Assembly (NCBI GenBank): GCA_958438125.1
Contig: CAUBQN010000001.1
Coordinates: 1 to 45,973, forward strand
Direction of reading: 5' to 3'
DNA from: an uncultured Collinsella sp.
GTDB lineage: Bacteria > Actinomycetota > Coriobacteriia > Coriobacteriales > Coriobacteriaceae
Length of the DNA: 45,973 bases
Shown here: positions 15,351 to 22,202 of the stretch, one piece after another
Numbering within the stretch: the first letter of the stretch is position 1
How the letters are laid out: each line of letters opens with the position of its first letter
Made by a program: the position numbers and the translations under genes
The notes under the pieces: model-generated
Database searches by the model: none
What the model saw: the letters and a program-made list of their open reading frames with translations, nothing else
Told to the model about the DNA's origin: nothing

Positions 15351-16640
15351 ATGAGCGATATTTTGGACGTCTACGGTCGCGAGGTGCTCGACAGCCGCGG
15401 CAATCCCACCGTCGAGGTCGAGGTCGTGCTCGAGGACGGCAGCTTTGGCCGCGCAATGGTGCCTTCGGGTGCTTCGACCGGCGCCTTTGAGGCCTGCGAG
15501 CTGCGCGATGGCGACAAGGGCCGCTACCTGGGCAAGGGCGTTTCGCAGGCCGTCGAGCACGTCAACAACGAGTGCGCTAACGCCGTCGTGGGCCTCGACG
15601 CCTTCGACCAACGCGCCGTCGATGCCGCGCTGATTGCCGCGGACGGTACCCCCAACAAGACCAAGCTCGGTGCCAACGCCATCCTGGGTGTGTCGCTGGC
15701 CGTTGCCCGCGCCGCCGCCGAGTCGGCGGGCCTGTCGCTGTACCAGTACCTGGGCGGCGTCAACGCTCATCTGCTGCCCACACCTATGATGAACATCCTC
15801 AACGGCGGCGTGCATGCCGACAATAACGTTGACTTCCAGGAGTTCATGATCATGCCGGTGGGCGCCCCGAGTTTTGCCGAGGGCCTGCGTTGGTGCGCCG
15901 AGGTATACCACACCCTCAAGGGCGTGCTGCACGAGGCCGGCCTGGGCGGCGGCGTGGGCGACGAGGGCGGCTTTGCCCCCAACCTTAAGACCAATGCCGA
16001 GCCGTTCGAGTACATCACCAAGGCCGTGGAGAAGGCCGGCTTTAAGCCCGGCGTCGACTTCATGTACGCCATGGACCCGGCCTCGACCGAGTTCTACAAC
16101 GCTGAGACCGGTATGTATGAGCTCAAGGGCGAGGGCGTGGAGTACACGAGTGCCCAGATGGTTGATTACTGGGAGAAGCTCGTTGACACCTATCCCATCA
16201 TCTCCATCGAGGACGGTATGGCCGAGGAGGACTGGGACGGCTGGGTCGAGCTTACCCGCCGCATTGGCAACAAGGTGCAGCTGGTGGGCGACGACCTGTT
16301 CGTCACCAACACCGAGCGCCTCAAGAAGGGCATCGAGCTGGGTGCCGCCAACGCGATCCTGGTCAAGGTCAACCAGATCGGTACGCTCACCGAGTCACTC
16401 GAGGCCATCGAGACCGCCAAGGAGGCCGGTTACGCCTGTATCGTGAGCCACCGCTCCGGCGAGACCGAGGACTCCACGATCGCCGACCTGGTCGTGGGCG
16501 TCAACGCCGGCCAGATCAAGTCGGGCGCCCCGTGCCGTAGCGACCGTATCGCCAAGTACAACCAGCTCATCCGCATCGAGGACGAGCTCGAGGGCAGCGC
16601 GCACTACGCCGGCAAGGCCGCGTTCTACAACATTCGCTAA
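15351..16640 (+). CDS. eno: Enolase
   Basis: Converts 2-phosphoglycerate to phosphoenolpyruvate, which also feeds the PTS systems in this window. The 429-residue length is standard. Motifs include REVLDSRGNPTVEVEV, PSGASTGAFEACELRDG, SIEDGMAEEDW, the catalytic lysine K339 in ILVKVNQIGTL, SHRSGETEDSTI and KSGAPCRSDR. GAGAGGGAG precedes the ATG. A terminator follows, then a divIC-like gene and an exopolyphosphatase, an order common in Actinobacteria. Confidence 0.98.
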   Translation: MSDILDVYGREVLDSRGNPTVEVEVVLEDGSFGRAMVPSGASTGAFEACELRDGDKGRYLGKGVSQAVEHVNNECANAVVGLDAFDQRAVDAALIAADGTPNKTKLGANAILGVSLAVARAAAESAGLSLYQYLGGVNAHLLPTPMMNILNGGVHADNNVDFQEFMIMPVGAPSFAEGLRWCAEVYHTLKGVLHEAGLGGGVGDEGGFAPNLKTNAEPFEYITKAVEKAGFKPGVDFMYAMDPASTEFYNAETGMYELKGEGVEYTSAQMVDYWEKLVDTYPIISIEDGMAEEDWDGWVELTRRIGNKVQLVGDDLFVTNTERLKKGIELGAANAILVKVNQIGTLTESLEAIETAKEAGYACIVSHRSGETEDSTIADLVVGVNAGQIKSGAPCRSDRIAKYNQLIRIEDELEGSAHYAGKAAFYNIR

Positions 16641-16701
16641 ACGGGCGAATTTGGCGAGGGGGAGGCTGACTCGGTTCCGTCTCGCCTTGGCTGGATGCCG
16701 C

Positions 16702-16745
16702 AAGGCGCTATGGGCGTTGGGCCATATGGCTCAGCGCCTTTTTTA
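16702..16745 (+). terminator. Intrinsic terminator after eno
   Basis: AAGGCGCT (16702-16709) pairs with AGCGCCTT (16733-16740) enclosing a second small stem (GGC/GCC), followed by a T-run to 16745. This separates eno from the divIC-ppx pair. Confidence 0.85.
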
Positions 16746-16835
16746 TGTCGAGCAAAGGCTGGCGAAGGCGGTGCGGGCGCTCGTGCTATAACTAGAATAC
16801 TTAGCGCAAACAAACCTCAACCGCACAAGGCGCAC

Positions 16836-17597
16836 ATGGATCAGATTTACGACAACAGGTACTATTCCGCCGGTTCGCGTGAGCCGTCGCCTCGCCGTGC
16901 GCGCACGGTGCAGCTCGGTGGGTCCGCCTACGCTGGCGCCGACCGCTCCATGCAGCGCCCGACAAGTACCTCGCGCCCCAATGCTCAAGTGAATACTTCG
17001 TCAGATGGACCGGTGCGCCCGGCACGTTCGTCGCATGCTCAGCGTTCCTCGGCTCAAACGCATGAAAAGCCGAGTAGGCCCTCGAACCGTCTTTCGGGCT
17101 CGGACTTCATGCATTACGCCAACGATAACGCGGTGGTCAAGGCAATCTACGACTTTACCCACGGTCCCCAGCGGGGGCTGTTTGTTGGCATTGTCGTCGC
17201 CCTGGCGCTTGTGAGCCTGTATTTCCCCGTGCGCGACCTGTATGTGGCAAAACGCTCGAGCGACATCTTGGCCAAGCAGGTCGAGATTCGCGAGCAATAT
17301 AACGACGACCTGCAAAAAAGCGTCGACAAGCTGCTCTCGGAGGAGGGTATCAAGGACGCGGCATCCGAGGACCTGGGCCTGGTGATGCCCGGCGAGAAGA
17401 GGATTGAAGTGCAGGGCCTGGACGACGATTCGGATGCCTCGTCGAGCAAAAAGTCCTCAAACGCCAAGAAGGCCAGCGAAGTGGCCAAGGAAATCGAAGA
17501 GGTCGGCAAGGACGCACCGTGGTACATCCAGATGCTCGATATGCTGTTTGGGTTTAACGGCGTCGAGGGCCAGACGGTCGTGTCCAACGGCGAGTAG
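16836..17597 (+). CDS. DivIC/FtsB-family septum formation initiator
   Basis: A 253-residue bitopic membrane protein. The first 100 or so residues are Ser/Arg/Pro-rich and look disordered. One membrane segment follows at about 111-130 (GLFVGIVVALALVSLYFPVR), then a short coiled coil (SDILAKQVEIREQYNDDLQK) and an acidic, Lys/Ser-rich tail. This matches the FtsB/DivIC architecture, where the coiled coil joins the FtsL/FtsQ divisome complex. The ATG at 16836 is preferred to upstream codons, which overlap the eno terminator. It lies between eno and ppx, the usual actinobacterial place for divIC. Confidence 0.8.
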   Translation: MDQIYDNRYYSAGSREPSPRRARTVQLGGSAYAGADRSMQRPTSTSRPNAQVNTSSDGPVRPARSSHAQRSSAQTHEKPSRPSNRLSGSDFMHYANDNAVVKAIYDFTHGPQRGLFVGIVVALALVSLYFPVRDLYVAKRSSDILAKQVEIREQYNDDLQKSVDKLLSEEGIKDAASEDLGLVMPGEKRIEVQGLDDDSDASSSKKSSNAKKASEVAKEIEEVGKDAPWYIQMLDMLFGFNGVEGQTVVSNGE

Positions 17598-17617
17598 CGC
17601 CCGGAGGGGAGCCTGCA

Positions 17618-18619
17618 ATGACGAATTGCAAACGCTATAAGGTGGCCGCGATCGACCTGGGAACGGTGTCGTCGCGACTGGTGTTGGCCCAGGTCGAGGG
17701 CGGGGCAATCGTGGAATCGTCCAAGCATACCGAGATTACCGACCTGGGCGAGGGCGTGGACGCGACGGGTCGCTTTTGTGAGGCGGCCGTCGAGCGCGTG
17801 CTCGCTGCGTGCCGCATGTTTGTGGACGAGGCGCGCGACTTTGGCGCCGCGTGCATCTGTACCACGTGCACGAGCGCCGCGCGCGATGCGTCCAACGCCG
17901 CGCTGCTGCTGGACGGCCTGCGCGATCTGGGGCTTGAGCCACAGGTGATTCCGGGCGAGGTCGAGGCACGCCTGACGTTTTTTGGCGTGGCGCACGACTT
18001 TGCCGGCGAGCGCATCATTGTTGCCGATTCGGGCGGCGGATCCACGGAGCTCGCGACGGGCGTCTATGCGCCGGAGCGTGGCGTCTTTGCGCTAGAAGGG
18101 ACGCGCTCGCTGGACATTGGCTGCCGCCGCGTGACGGAGCGGTTTTTCTCGACGCTGCCACCCGCACGCGGCGAGCTTGCTGCCGCTGCCGCGTGGGCAG
18201 GCGAGCAGTTCGCCGCCTATTTTGAAGGCCTGCCCAGCGACTTTGAGCGCGCCGAGCGTCTGGTCGCGGTGGGTGGCACGGTGACTACGCTGGTGGCTCT
18301 GGTCCACGAGCTGGAACCGTACGATTCGAGCTTTGTTCACCTACGCGAGCTGTCGCTGGAGCAGGTCTCGGCCGCTATCGAGCGCATGTCTGTGTTGGAC
18401 GCGGAAGGCATCGCCGCGCTACCGGGTGTACAGCCCAAACGCGCGGGCGTGATCTTGGCTGGCGCCGTGGTGATCCGCGAACTCATGCGTGCCGGCGGCT
18501 ACAAGACGCTCACCGTAAGCGAGAACAGCCTGCTCGCCGGTATGGCCGCCACCATCAACGAGACCCTCGACGGCGCGACCCCCACCATCGGCTGGACCCC
18601 CAGCCTCAGCGCCCTTTAA
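17618..18619 (+). CDS. ppx: Exopolyphosphatase/guanosine pentaphosphatase, Ppx/GppA family
   Basis: A short-form (333-residue) ASKHA-fold phosphatase that removes terminal phosphate from polyphosphate or pppGpp. The phosphate loops are VAAIDLGTVSSRLVLAQ near the N-terminus and VADSGGGSTELATG mid-protein, then AVGGTVTTLVALV. The C-terminal HD-like domain of long Ppx/GppA is absent, as in the short actinobacterial proteins. The Asn/Ser common in DxGTNS is Val-Ser here. GGAGGGGAG lies before the ATG. It starts 20 bp after the divIC-like gene. Confidence 0.88.
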   Translation: MTNCKRYKVAAIDLGTVSSRLVLAQVEGGAIVESSKHTEITDLGEGVDATGRFCEAAVERVLAACRMFVDEARDFGAACICTTCTSAARDASNAALLLDGLRDLGLEPQVIPGEVEARLTFFGVAHDFAGERIIVADSGGGSTELATGVYAPERGVFALEGTRSLDIGCRRVTERFFSTLPPARGELAAAAAWAGEQFAAYFEGLPSDFERAERLVAVGGTVTTLVALVHELEPYDSSFVHLRELSLEQVSAAIERMSVLDAEGIAALPGVQPKRAGVILAGAVVIRELMRAGGYKTLTVSENSLLAGMAATINETLDGATPTIGWTPSLSAL

Positions 18620-18631
18620 CCATCCCCTCAT

Positions 18632-18700
18632 AAGTTGCGGTGAAATACGGACTAAAATCGCCCTTTCGGGTACCAAACAGTCCCTATTCCACCGCAACTC
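18632..18700. repeat. TTGCGGTGGAATA-type inverted repeat, copy 1
   Basis: AAGTTGCGGTGAAATA (18632-18647) and TATTCCACCGCAACT (18685-18699) form imperfect inverted arms, with GGACT/AGTCC extending the pairing inward. The same arms recur exactly paired at 20215-20287, on the other side of the AAA/DUF4143 gene. Confidence 0.75.
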
Positions 18701-18704
18701 AACA

Positions 18705-18755
18705 GCCGGCACCTGGGGACGTTCCTTTTCTGCCGGCACCTGGGGACAGTCCTTG
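18705..18755 (-). repeat. GGAACGTCCCC-type element, copy 1
   Basis: On the minus strand this reads GCAAGGACTGTCCCCAGGTG CCGGC followed by AGAAAAGGAACGTCCCCAGG TGCCGGC, two half-units sharing GTCCCCAGGTGCCGGC. Related copies lie at 27787-27838, 29971-30018 and 30031-30081. Confidence 0.75.
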
Positions 18756-18774
18756 CGGGGCGTCCCCACAGCGC

Positions 18775-20076
18775 CTATGCCAGCTTGTCGATTTGCCCAA
18801 TCTCCCAAAGCGGAATATTGACGAGCATGCCCTCGTCTCTATATGTCGCCAGGGAGCTCCTCACGCAACGCTCGAGCTTGAATTTTTCGCAGGCTATTTT
18901 CAGACTCTTCGCTTTAAGGTTCTCTGCCGCCTTGACCTCAAGCGGAAGCACGGTTCCCGCATGGTCGATGGCAAAATCGGTTTCGGCATTGCCAGAGGTA
19001 GAGGACCAATACGCGGGAGTTTTGTCCTGGAGCAAAAGCTCCTGCGCGACGTATTGTTCGGTCAGCGAACCTTTGAACTCGGTAAAAACAGCGGATCCGT
19101 TAAGAACGATGGCCGGAGAGAGACCGGAGAGCGCTCCGAGGATGCCGGTGTCGATGCAGAACAGTTTGAAGCCCGAGAGGTCTTCGTAGCTCGAGAGCGG
19201 CGCCTTTAGAGCGGAAACACGTGGCACCTTATGAACGATTCCGTAGTCCGTGAGCCACTGGAGGCTTTCCTCGAAATCGCGTGCGCGCGCTCCGGGACGA
19301 AGGGCGCCGTAGACAAACTTCTTGTTCTCCTTTGCAAGCTGGCCGGGAAGGGATTTCCAAACCAACCCCATGCGCTCGACGATGCGGGCGGGTGCATGTT
19401 TGCCAAAATCGGATTCGTAAGCCTCGATGATTTGCTGCTGAAGCCTTCGGGCTTCGATGAAGTCGCGTGTCTCGGCGAAAGTGGAGACAACTTCGGGCAT
19501 ACCGCCGACAACAAGGTATTCCTTGAGCAAGTGCTCGAGCTTTTCGGTAACGTTTGCTAGAAGGTTCATGTCTGCGGCAAGGATGGCGTCGGCGAGCGGG
19601 TTGCCGTCGACGGCACGAACGAACTCAGCAAACCCCATGGGACGCATGGTGAGCTGGTCGATTTTGCCGACGGGAAATGACTCGTTTTCGCGTCGGAGCG
19701 CGAGGCCCATATAGGAACCGGCTGCTACGATGTGGTATTCGGGTGCAAGCTCGTTGAAGTACTTGAGCGAGGTGATCCCGCGTGGCGCCTCTTGGATTTC
19801 GTCGAAGATGATGAGCGTGTCTTCCGGCGTTACGGTTTGGCCACGTAGGAGTTCTATCTGGGAGATGATGCGCTTGGGGTCGAGGTCCCCATCGAACAGC
19901 GAGCGTGTGCTCGGCTCGAGCATAAAGTCAAAACGAATGACGTTTCGATACTGCTGGCTTGCGAATTCGTTAAGAAGCCAAGTCTTTCCTGTCTGGCGGG
20001 CTCCCCTAAGCAAGAGAGGTTTGCGATTCGCCCTTGATTTCCAAGCGATAAGTTCACTCATAAGCTGTCGCTGCAT
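18775..20076 (-). CDS. AAA-family ATPase with C-terminal DUF4143 domain
   Basis: The protein has 433 residues. An AAA_14-type ATPase domain carries the Walker A motif at about 25-32 (RGARQTGKTW) and Walker B TLIIFDEIQEAP, followed by AAGSYMGLAL. The C-terminal third is DUF4143, ending in a nuclease-like strand set (NAETDFAIDHAG, LPLEVKAAEN) that resembles the D-ExK core of restriction-like folds. The family is widespread and often in accessory DNA; its function is unknown. The ATG at 20076 has GGGAGG upstream. Codon use is more AT-rich than its neighbours. It sits alone between two copies of an inverted repeat, which suggests acquisition. Confidence 0.88.
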   Translation of the reverse strand: MQRQLMSELIAWKSRANRKPLLLRGARQTGKTWLLNEFASQQYRNVIRFDFMLEPSTRSLFDGDLDPKRIISQIELLRGQTVTPEDTLIIFDEIQEAPRGITSLKYFNELAPEYHIVAAGSYMGLALRRENESFPVGKIDQLTMRPMGFAEFVRAVDGNPLADAILAADMNLLANVTEKLEHLLKEYLVVGGMPEVVSTFAETRDFIEARRLQQQIIEAYESDFGKHAPARIVERMGLVWKSLPGQLAKENKKFVYGALRPGARARDFEESLQWLTDYGIVHKVPRVSALKAPLSSYEDLSGFKLFCIDTGILGALSGLSPAIVLNGSAVFTEFKGSLTEQYVAQELLLQDKTPAYWSSTSGNAETDFAIDHAGTVLPLEVKAAENLKAKSLKIACEKFKLERCVRSSLATYRDEGMLVNIPLWEIGQIDKLA

Positions 20077-20119
20077 ATTGCCTCCCAACCCTCTCGGCTA
20101 GTATAAGGCCATTTGGTCG

Positions 20120-20204
20120 TTTCCATCGGAAAATGTGCGAGACAACCACGTTTTTCCATCGGAAAATGTGCGAGACAGCCACGTTTTTCCATCGGAAAAT
20201 GTGT
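20120..20204. repeat. 33-bp tandem repeats upstream of the AAA/DUF4143 gene
   Basis: Two full units (20120-20152 and 20153-20185) differ at a single base, and a third (20186 on) diverges after 18 bases. Each begins with the palindrome TTTCCATCGGAAA. They lie 44-128 bp before the gene on its upstream side, so they may be operators or a recombination substrate. Confidence 0.85.
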
Positions 20205-20214
20205 AAATACCAAC

Positions 20215-20287
20215 CTAAGTTGCGGTGGAATAGTTCCTAAATGGGCTGATAAACTGCCAAAACAGGAACTATTCCACCGCAACTTAG
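20215..20287. repeat. TTGCGGTGGAATA-type inverted repeat, copy 2
   Basis: Arms 20215-20238 (CTAAGTTGCGGTGGAATAGT then TCCT) and 20264-20287 are exact 24-bp reverse complements with a 25-nt loop. A related, degenerate copy is at 18632-18700. Confidence 0.88.
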
Positions 20288-20290
20288 AGC

Positions 20291-20371
20291 CCCGCCGGCG
20301 TGTAAAAGAAACGAGCCCGCATCCCTTGGGGACACGGGCTCGAAAGCTCCATATGGTAGGGGCGGTGGGAC
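20291..20371 (-). repeat. Partial duplicate of the tRNA-Leu 3' end and its terminator
   Basis: This 81-bp stretch repeats 20487-20568 with a few differences. On the minus strand it contains the last 18 nt of tRNA-Leu (GTCCCACCGCCCCTACCA, at 20354-20371), then a CGAGCCCG/CGGGCTCG terminator hairpin with a TTTCTTTTA run. The rest of the tRNA is missing. Confidence 0.85.
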
Positions 20372-20486
20372 ATCCGCGCATTTGCTGCGCAAATACGCAC
20401 CGGCTTCGGCCGCCTGTCGGCGCCCTCGCCGGCTCGCTACGGACGCTGCGCGTCCGCTTAACGCTCGCCCCCTCGCGGGTTCGAGT
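20372..20486. other. GC-rich spacer with a tRNA T-arm-like remnant
   Basis: The spacer between the two duplicated tRNA ends contains, on the plus strand, GCGGGTTCGAGTCCCGC (20475-20491), a perfect T-stem-loop followed by CGGCATC. No matching 5' half is present upstream. It looks like the 3' remnant of a plus-strand tRNA gene. Several small GC-rich hairpins fill the rest. Confidence 0.5.
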
Positions 20487-20497
20487 CCCGCCGGCAT

Positions 20498-20539
20498 CTA
20501 AAAGAAGCGAGCCCGCATCCCTGGGGAACACGGGCTCGC
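20498..20539 (-). terminator. Terminator of tRNA-Leu
   Basis: On the minus strand GCGAGCCCG and CGGGCTCGC (20531-20539 and 20507-20515) form a 9-bp stem followed by TTCTTTTAG, starting 12 bp after the CCA end. Confidence 0.85.
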
Positions 20540-20550
20540 AAGCAATCACA

Positions 20551-20635
20551 TGGTAGGGGCGGTGGGACTCGAACCCACAATCCTTGCGGCGAGAGATTTT
20601 AAGTCTCCTGCGTATGCCAATTCCGCCACGCCCCC
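20551..20635 (-). tRNA. tRNA-Leu (anticodon UAA)
   Basis: On the minus strand the gene starts GGGGGCGTGGCGGAATTGGC and ends CCACCGCCCCTACCA, with CCA encoded. The acceptor stem GGGGGCG/CGCCCCT has a G-U first pair. The anticodon loop CTTAAAA gives UAA. A long variable arm (CTCGCCGCAAGGAT region) and the T-loop GGGTTCGAGTCCC are present. Total length is 85 nt. Confidence 0.95.
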
Positions 20636-20666
20636 GTGAGACTAGAAGTCTAGCACAAGCCGTCCG

Positions 20667-21290
20667 CTACGCGTTGACGGCCATCGAGTGTTGGCCCGAC
20701 TTTTCCAAGTACTCGGCATACTTGGCCTCGTCGCCCTTGTTTTGGTATTGCATGGCCAGCAGGTACTCCAGACGGCAGCGCTTGACCGGGTCGTTGCCGA
20801 CACCCTCGAGCATGCGCTCCAGCTCGGGAATGTCGTTGTGGCGCTTGAGGATCATCGTGTCGTACATCAGCTGGCACTCGTGCGCAACTGCCTCGGCCTG
20901 ACCGCCCTCAAAGCCCTTGATCTCGTGCAGCAACTCCTTGGACTTTTTGCGGTCCTCCTGGCCAACATAGTAGTTAAAGGCTTTGATCACCAGGTCGACG
21001 CGCTGCATCTTGGGGAGGTTGAGCCCCAGCAGCAGGTCGAACATCTCGCTGGCACGCTCGTGGTCCTCGCGCAGCAGATAGGAGTTCAGGCGCAGGTAGT
21101 CGCGGTTGTAGCGTGGGTACAGCATGCTGGTGAGTTTGCCGTCGAGCAAACGATCGAACTCGTCCCACTGCTTGGCGGCCATCAATTGCTGCAGGCGTTT
21201 AAACGTGGTGCGTTTTTTGACGCTAAAGAACACCGACACGGCGATGCAGATGATAACGACGGCGGTCCAGAGGGTGCGGGAATCGGGCAT
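20667..21290 (-). CDS. Membrane-anchored helical-repeat (TPR-like) protein, unknown function
   Basis: The 207-residue product has one N-terminal membrane segment (about 7-23, LWTAVVIICIAVSVFFSV) followed by KKRT, so the remainder is probably cytoplasmic. The rest is all-helical with TPR-like spacing of Leu, Ala and Tyr (YLRLNSYLLREDHERASEMF, MQYQNKGDEAKYAEYLEKSG). I do not recognise a specific family. The ATG at 21288-21290 has AAGGA upstream. A TATAAT lies about 55 bp upstream on the minus strand. It begins 31 bp beyond tRNA-Leu. Confidence 0.75.
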   Translation of the reverse strand: MPDSRTLWTAVVIICIAVSVFFSVKKRTTFKRLQQLMAAKQWDEFDRLLDGKLTSMLYPRYNRDYLRLNSYLLREDHERASEMFDLLLGLNLPKMQRVDLVIKAFNYYVGQEDRKKSKELLHEIKGFEGGQAEAVAHECQLMYDTMILKRHNDIPELERMLEGVGNDPVKRCRLEYLLAMQYQNKGDEAKYAEYLEKSGQHSMAVNA

Positions 21291-21345
21291 TTCAGAGTCC
21301 TTAGTCGCTCTTAAAGCGAGCGGTATGACAACACGTACTAGATGT

Positions 21346-21374
21346 ATTATACGCAGCGTGCAAGCAAACTGGCA
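21346..21374 (-). promoter_or_regulatory. Candidate promoter of the TPR-like gene
   Basis: A perfect TATAAT on the minus strand (21346-21351) lies 55 bp before the start codon. The -35 region (TGCCAG, 21369-21374, 17-bp spacing) is weak. Confidence 0.45.
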
Positions 21375-21453
21375 TAAAAGCTCATCGAGGCTGAGTGCCA
21401 TCGCTCGCTGCGGTACACTTACCTAAAGTAAACCATGAAGGGAGACATTACCT

Positions 21454-21741
21454 ATGAAGAAGATCGTTTTGGCTTGCGGTGCTGGCGCTGCTACTTCCAC
21501 ACTCGTTGCCCAGAAGGTCGCCACCTTGCTCGACGCCAACGGTTACGCCGACAAGTACGAGATCGTGCAGTGCGCCATCTCCGAGGCCAAGGACTACTGC
21601 GACGAGGGCGCCGACCTGCTGATCGCCACCACCGTTGCCCCCGAAGGCCTCACCTGCCCGTACGTGAGCGGCGTGCCCTTCATGACCGGCATGAACCGCG
21701 TCGCTGCCGAGAAGGCCGTTCTCGACGTCATGGCTCAGTAG
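21454..21741 (+). CDS. PTS EIIB component, galactitol/lactose type, orphan
   Basis: This 95-residue protein has the P-loop-like EIIB fold of the galactitol/cellobiose class: KKIVLACGAGAATSTLVA with the phosphorylated cysteine at position 8, and a GADLLIATT strand later. A complete system would need EIIA and EIIC, but none is adjacent. The next gene, 11 bp downstream, encodes a VOC protein. GAAGGGAGA precedes the ATG. It may work with an EIIC elsewhere or have a regulatory role. Confidence 0.85.
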   Translation: MKKIVLACGAGAATSTLVAQKVATLLDANGYADKYEIVQCAISEAKDYCDEGADLLIATTVAPEGLTCPYVSGVPFMTGMNRVAAEKAVLDVMAQ

Positions 21742-21752
21742 GCACTGCCTGT

Positions 21753-22127
21753 ATGAGTGAGCAGAACGTCAACCCGGTCGAGCTCTTTGGCATGCGCGTT
21801 GCCCATGTGGGCATTAACGCCGCCGACCCGGCAGACGCCCTGGAGATCGCGGAGCTGTTCTCGACGATGATGGGCCTGCCTGTTATCGAGACCCCGGTTT
21901 CGTACTTCAACGATTCGCTGGTCGAGGTCATGAAGCAGAACGGTCGTGGCACCAAAGGCCACATCGGCTTTGCCGTTAACGACATCGATGCAGCTGAGAA
22001 GTGGTTTGCCGAGCGCGGGCTCGAGGTCAACGAGGAGTCGCGCGCGCTGCTACCCGACGGTGGTACCAAGCTCGTGTACTTTAAGCGCGAGTTCGCCGGC
22101 TTCGCCGTGCACCTGTGCCGCGAGTAG
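21753..22127 (+). CDS. VOC-fold protein resembling the C-terminal domain of some KDPG aldolases
   Basis: The 124-residue product has the VOC pattern: MRVAHVGINAADPADALEIA, a substrate strand, RGTKGHIGFAVNDIDAAEKW and a closing FAGFAVHLCRE. From memory, the closest match is the extra C-terminal domain on certain Firmicutes 2-keto-3-deoxy-6-phosphogluconate aldolases, which share GHIA, the NEES segment and GGFAVHL. Here the domain stands alone. It begins 11 bp after the orphan EIIB, so both probably act on the same sugar-derived substrate. The activity is unknown. Confidence 0.7.
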   Translation: MSEQNVNPVELFGMRVAHVGINAADPADALEIAELFSTMMGLPVIETPVSYFNDSLVEVMKQNGRGTKGHIGFAVNDIDAAEKWFAERGLEVNEESRALLPDGGTKLVYFKREFAGFAVHLCRE

Positions 22128-22151
22128 CGCACAAGCTGTCATAGCTAGCAA

Positions 22152-22183
22152 AAAGGGATAGGGCTGCGTGGCCCTATCCCTTT
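22152..22183. terminator. Bidirectional terminator between convergent genes
   Basis: AAAGGGATAGGGC (22152-22164) is the exact complement of GCCCTATCCCTTT (22171-22183), with A- and T-rich flanks. It lies between the VOC gene and the histidine kinase gene and can serve both strands. Confidence 0.88.
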
Positions 22184-22202
22184 ATTTATGCCGAGGGGCT
22201 TC

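Larger units (their letters stand above)
20077..20550. other. 474-bp repeat-rich region between the AAA/DUF4143 gene and tRNA-Leu
   Basis: Contains, in order, tandem 33-bp repeats (20120-20204), an inverted repeat (20215-20287), a duplicated tRNA 3' end with its terminator (20291-20371), a 115-bp GC-rich spacer and the second copy of that duplication leading into tRNA-Leu. I treat the open frames here as non-coding; one plus-strand frame merely translates the tandem repeat. Confidence 0.7.

Noticed and set aside
19231..19560. Plus-strand open frame within the AAA/DUF4143 gene
   Set aside because: Antisense shadow of a conserved ATPase gene with no own ribosome site or motif.
20120..20204. 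Possible CRISPR array
   Set aside because: The units are contiguous 33-bp tandem repeats with no unique spacers, and no cas genes are present.
20113..20556. Plus-strand frame of 147 codons with a repeated peptide RFSIGKCARQP
   Set aside because: The peptide repeat is only the translation of the 33-bp DNA tandem repeat. The frame then crosses inverted repeats and tRNA sequence.
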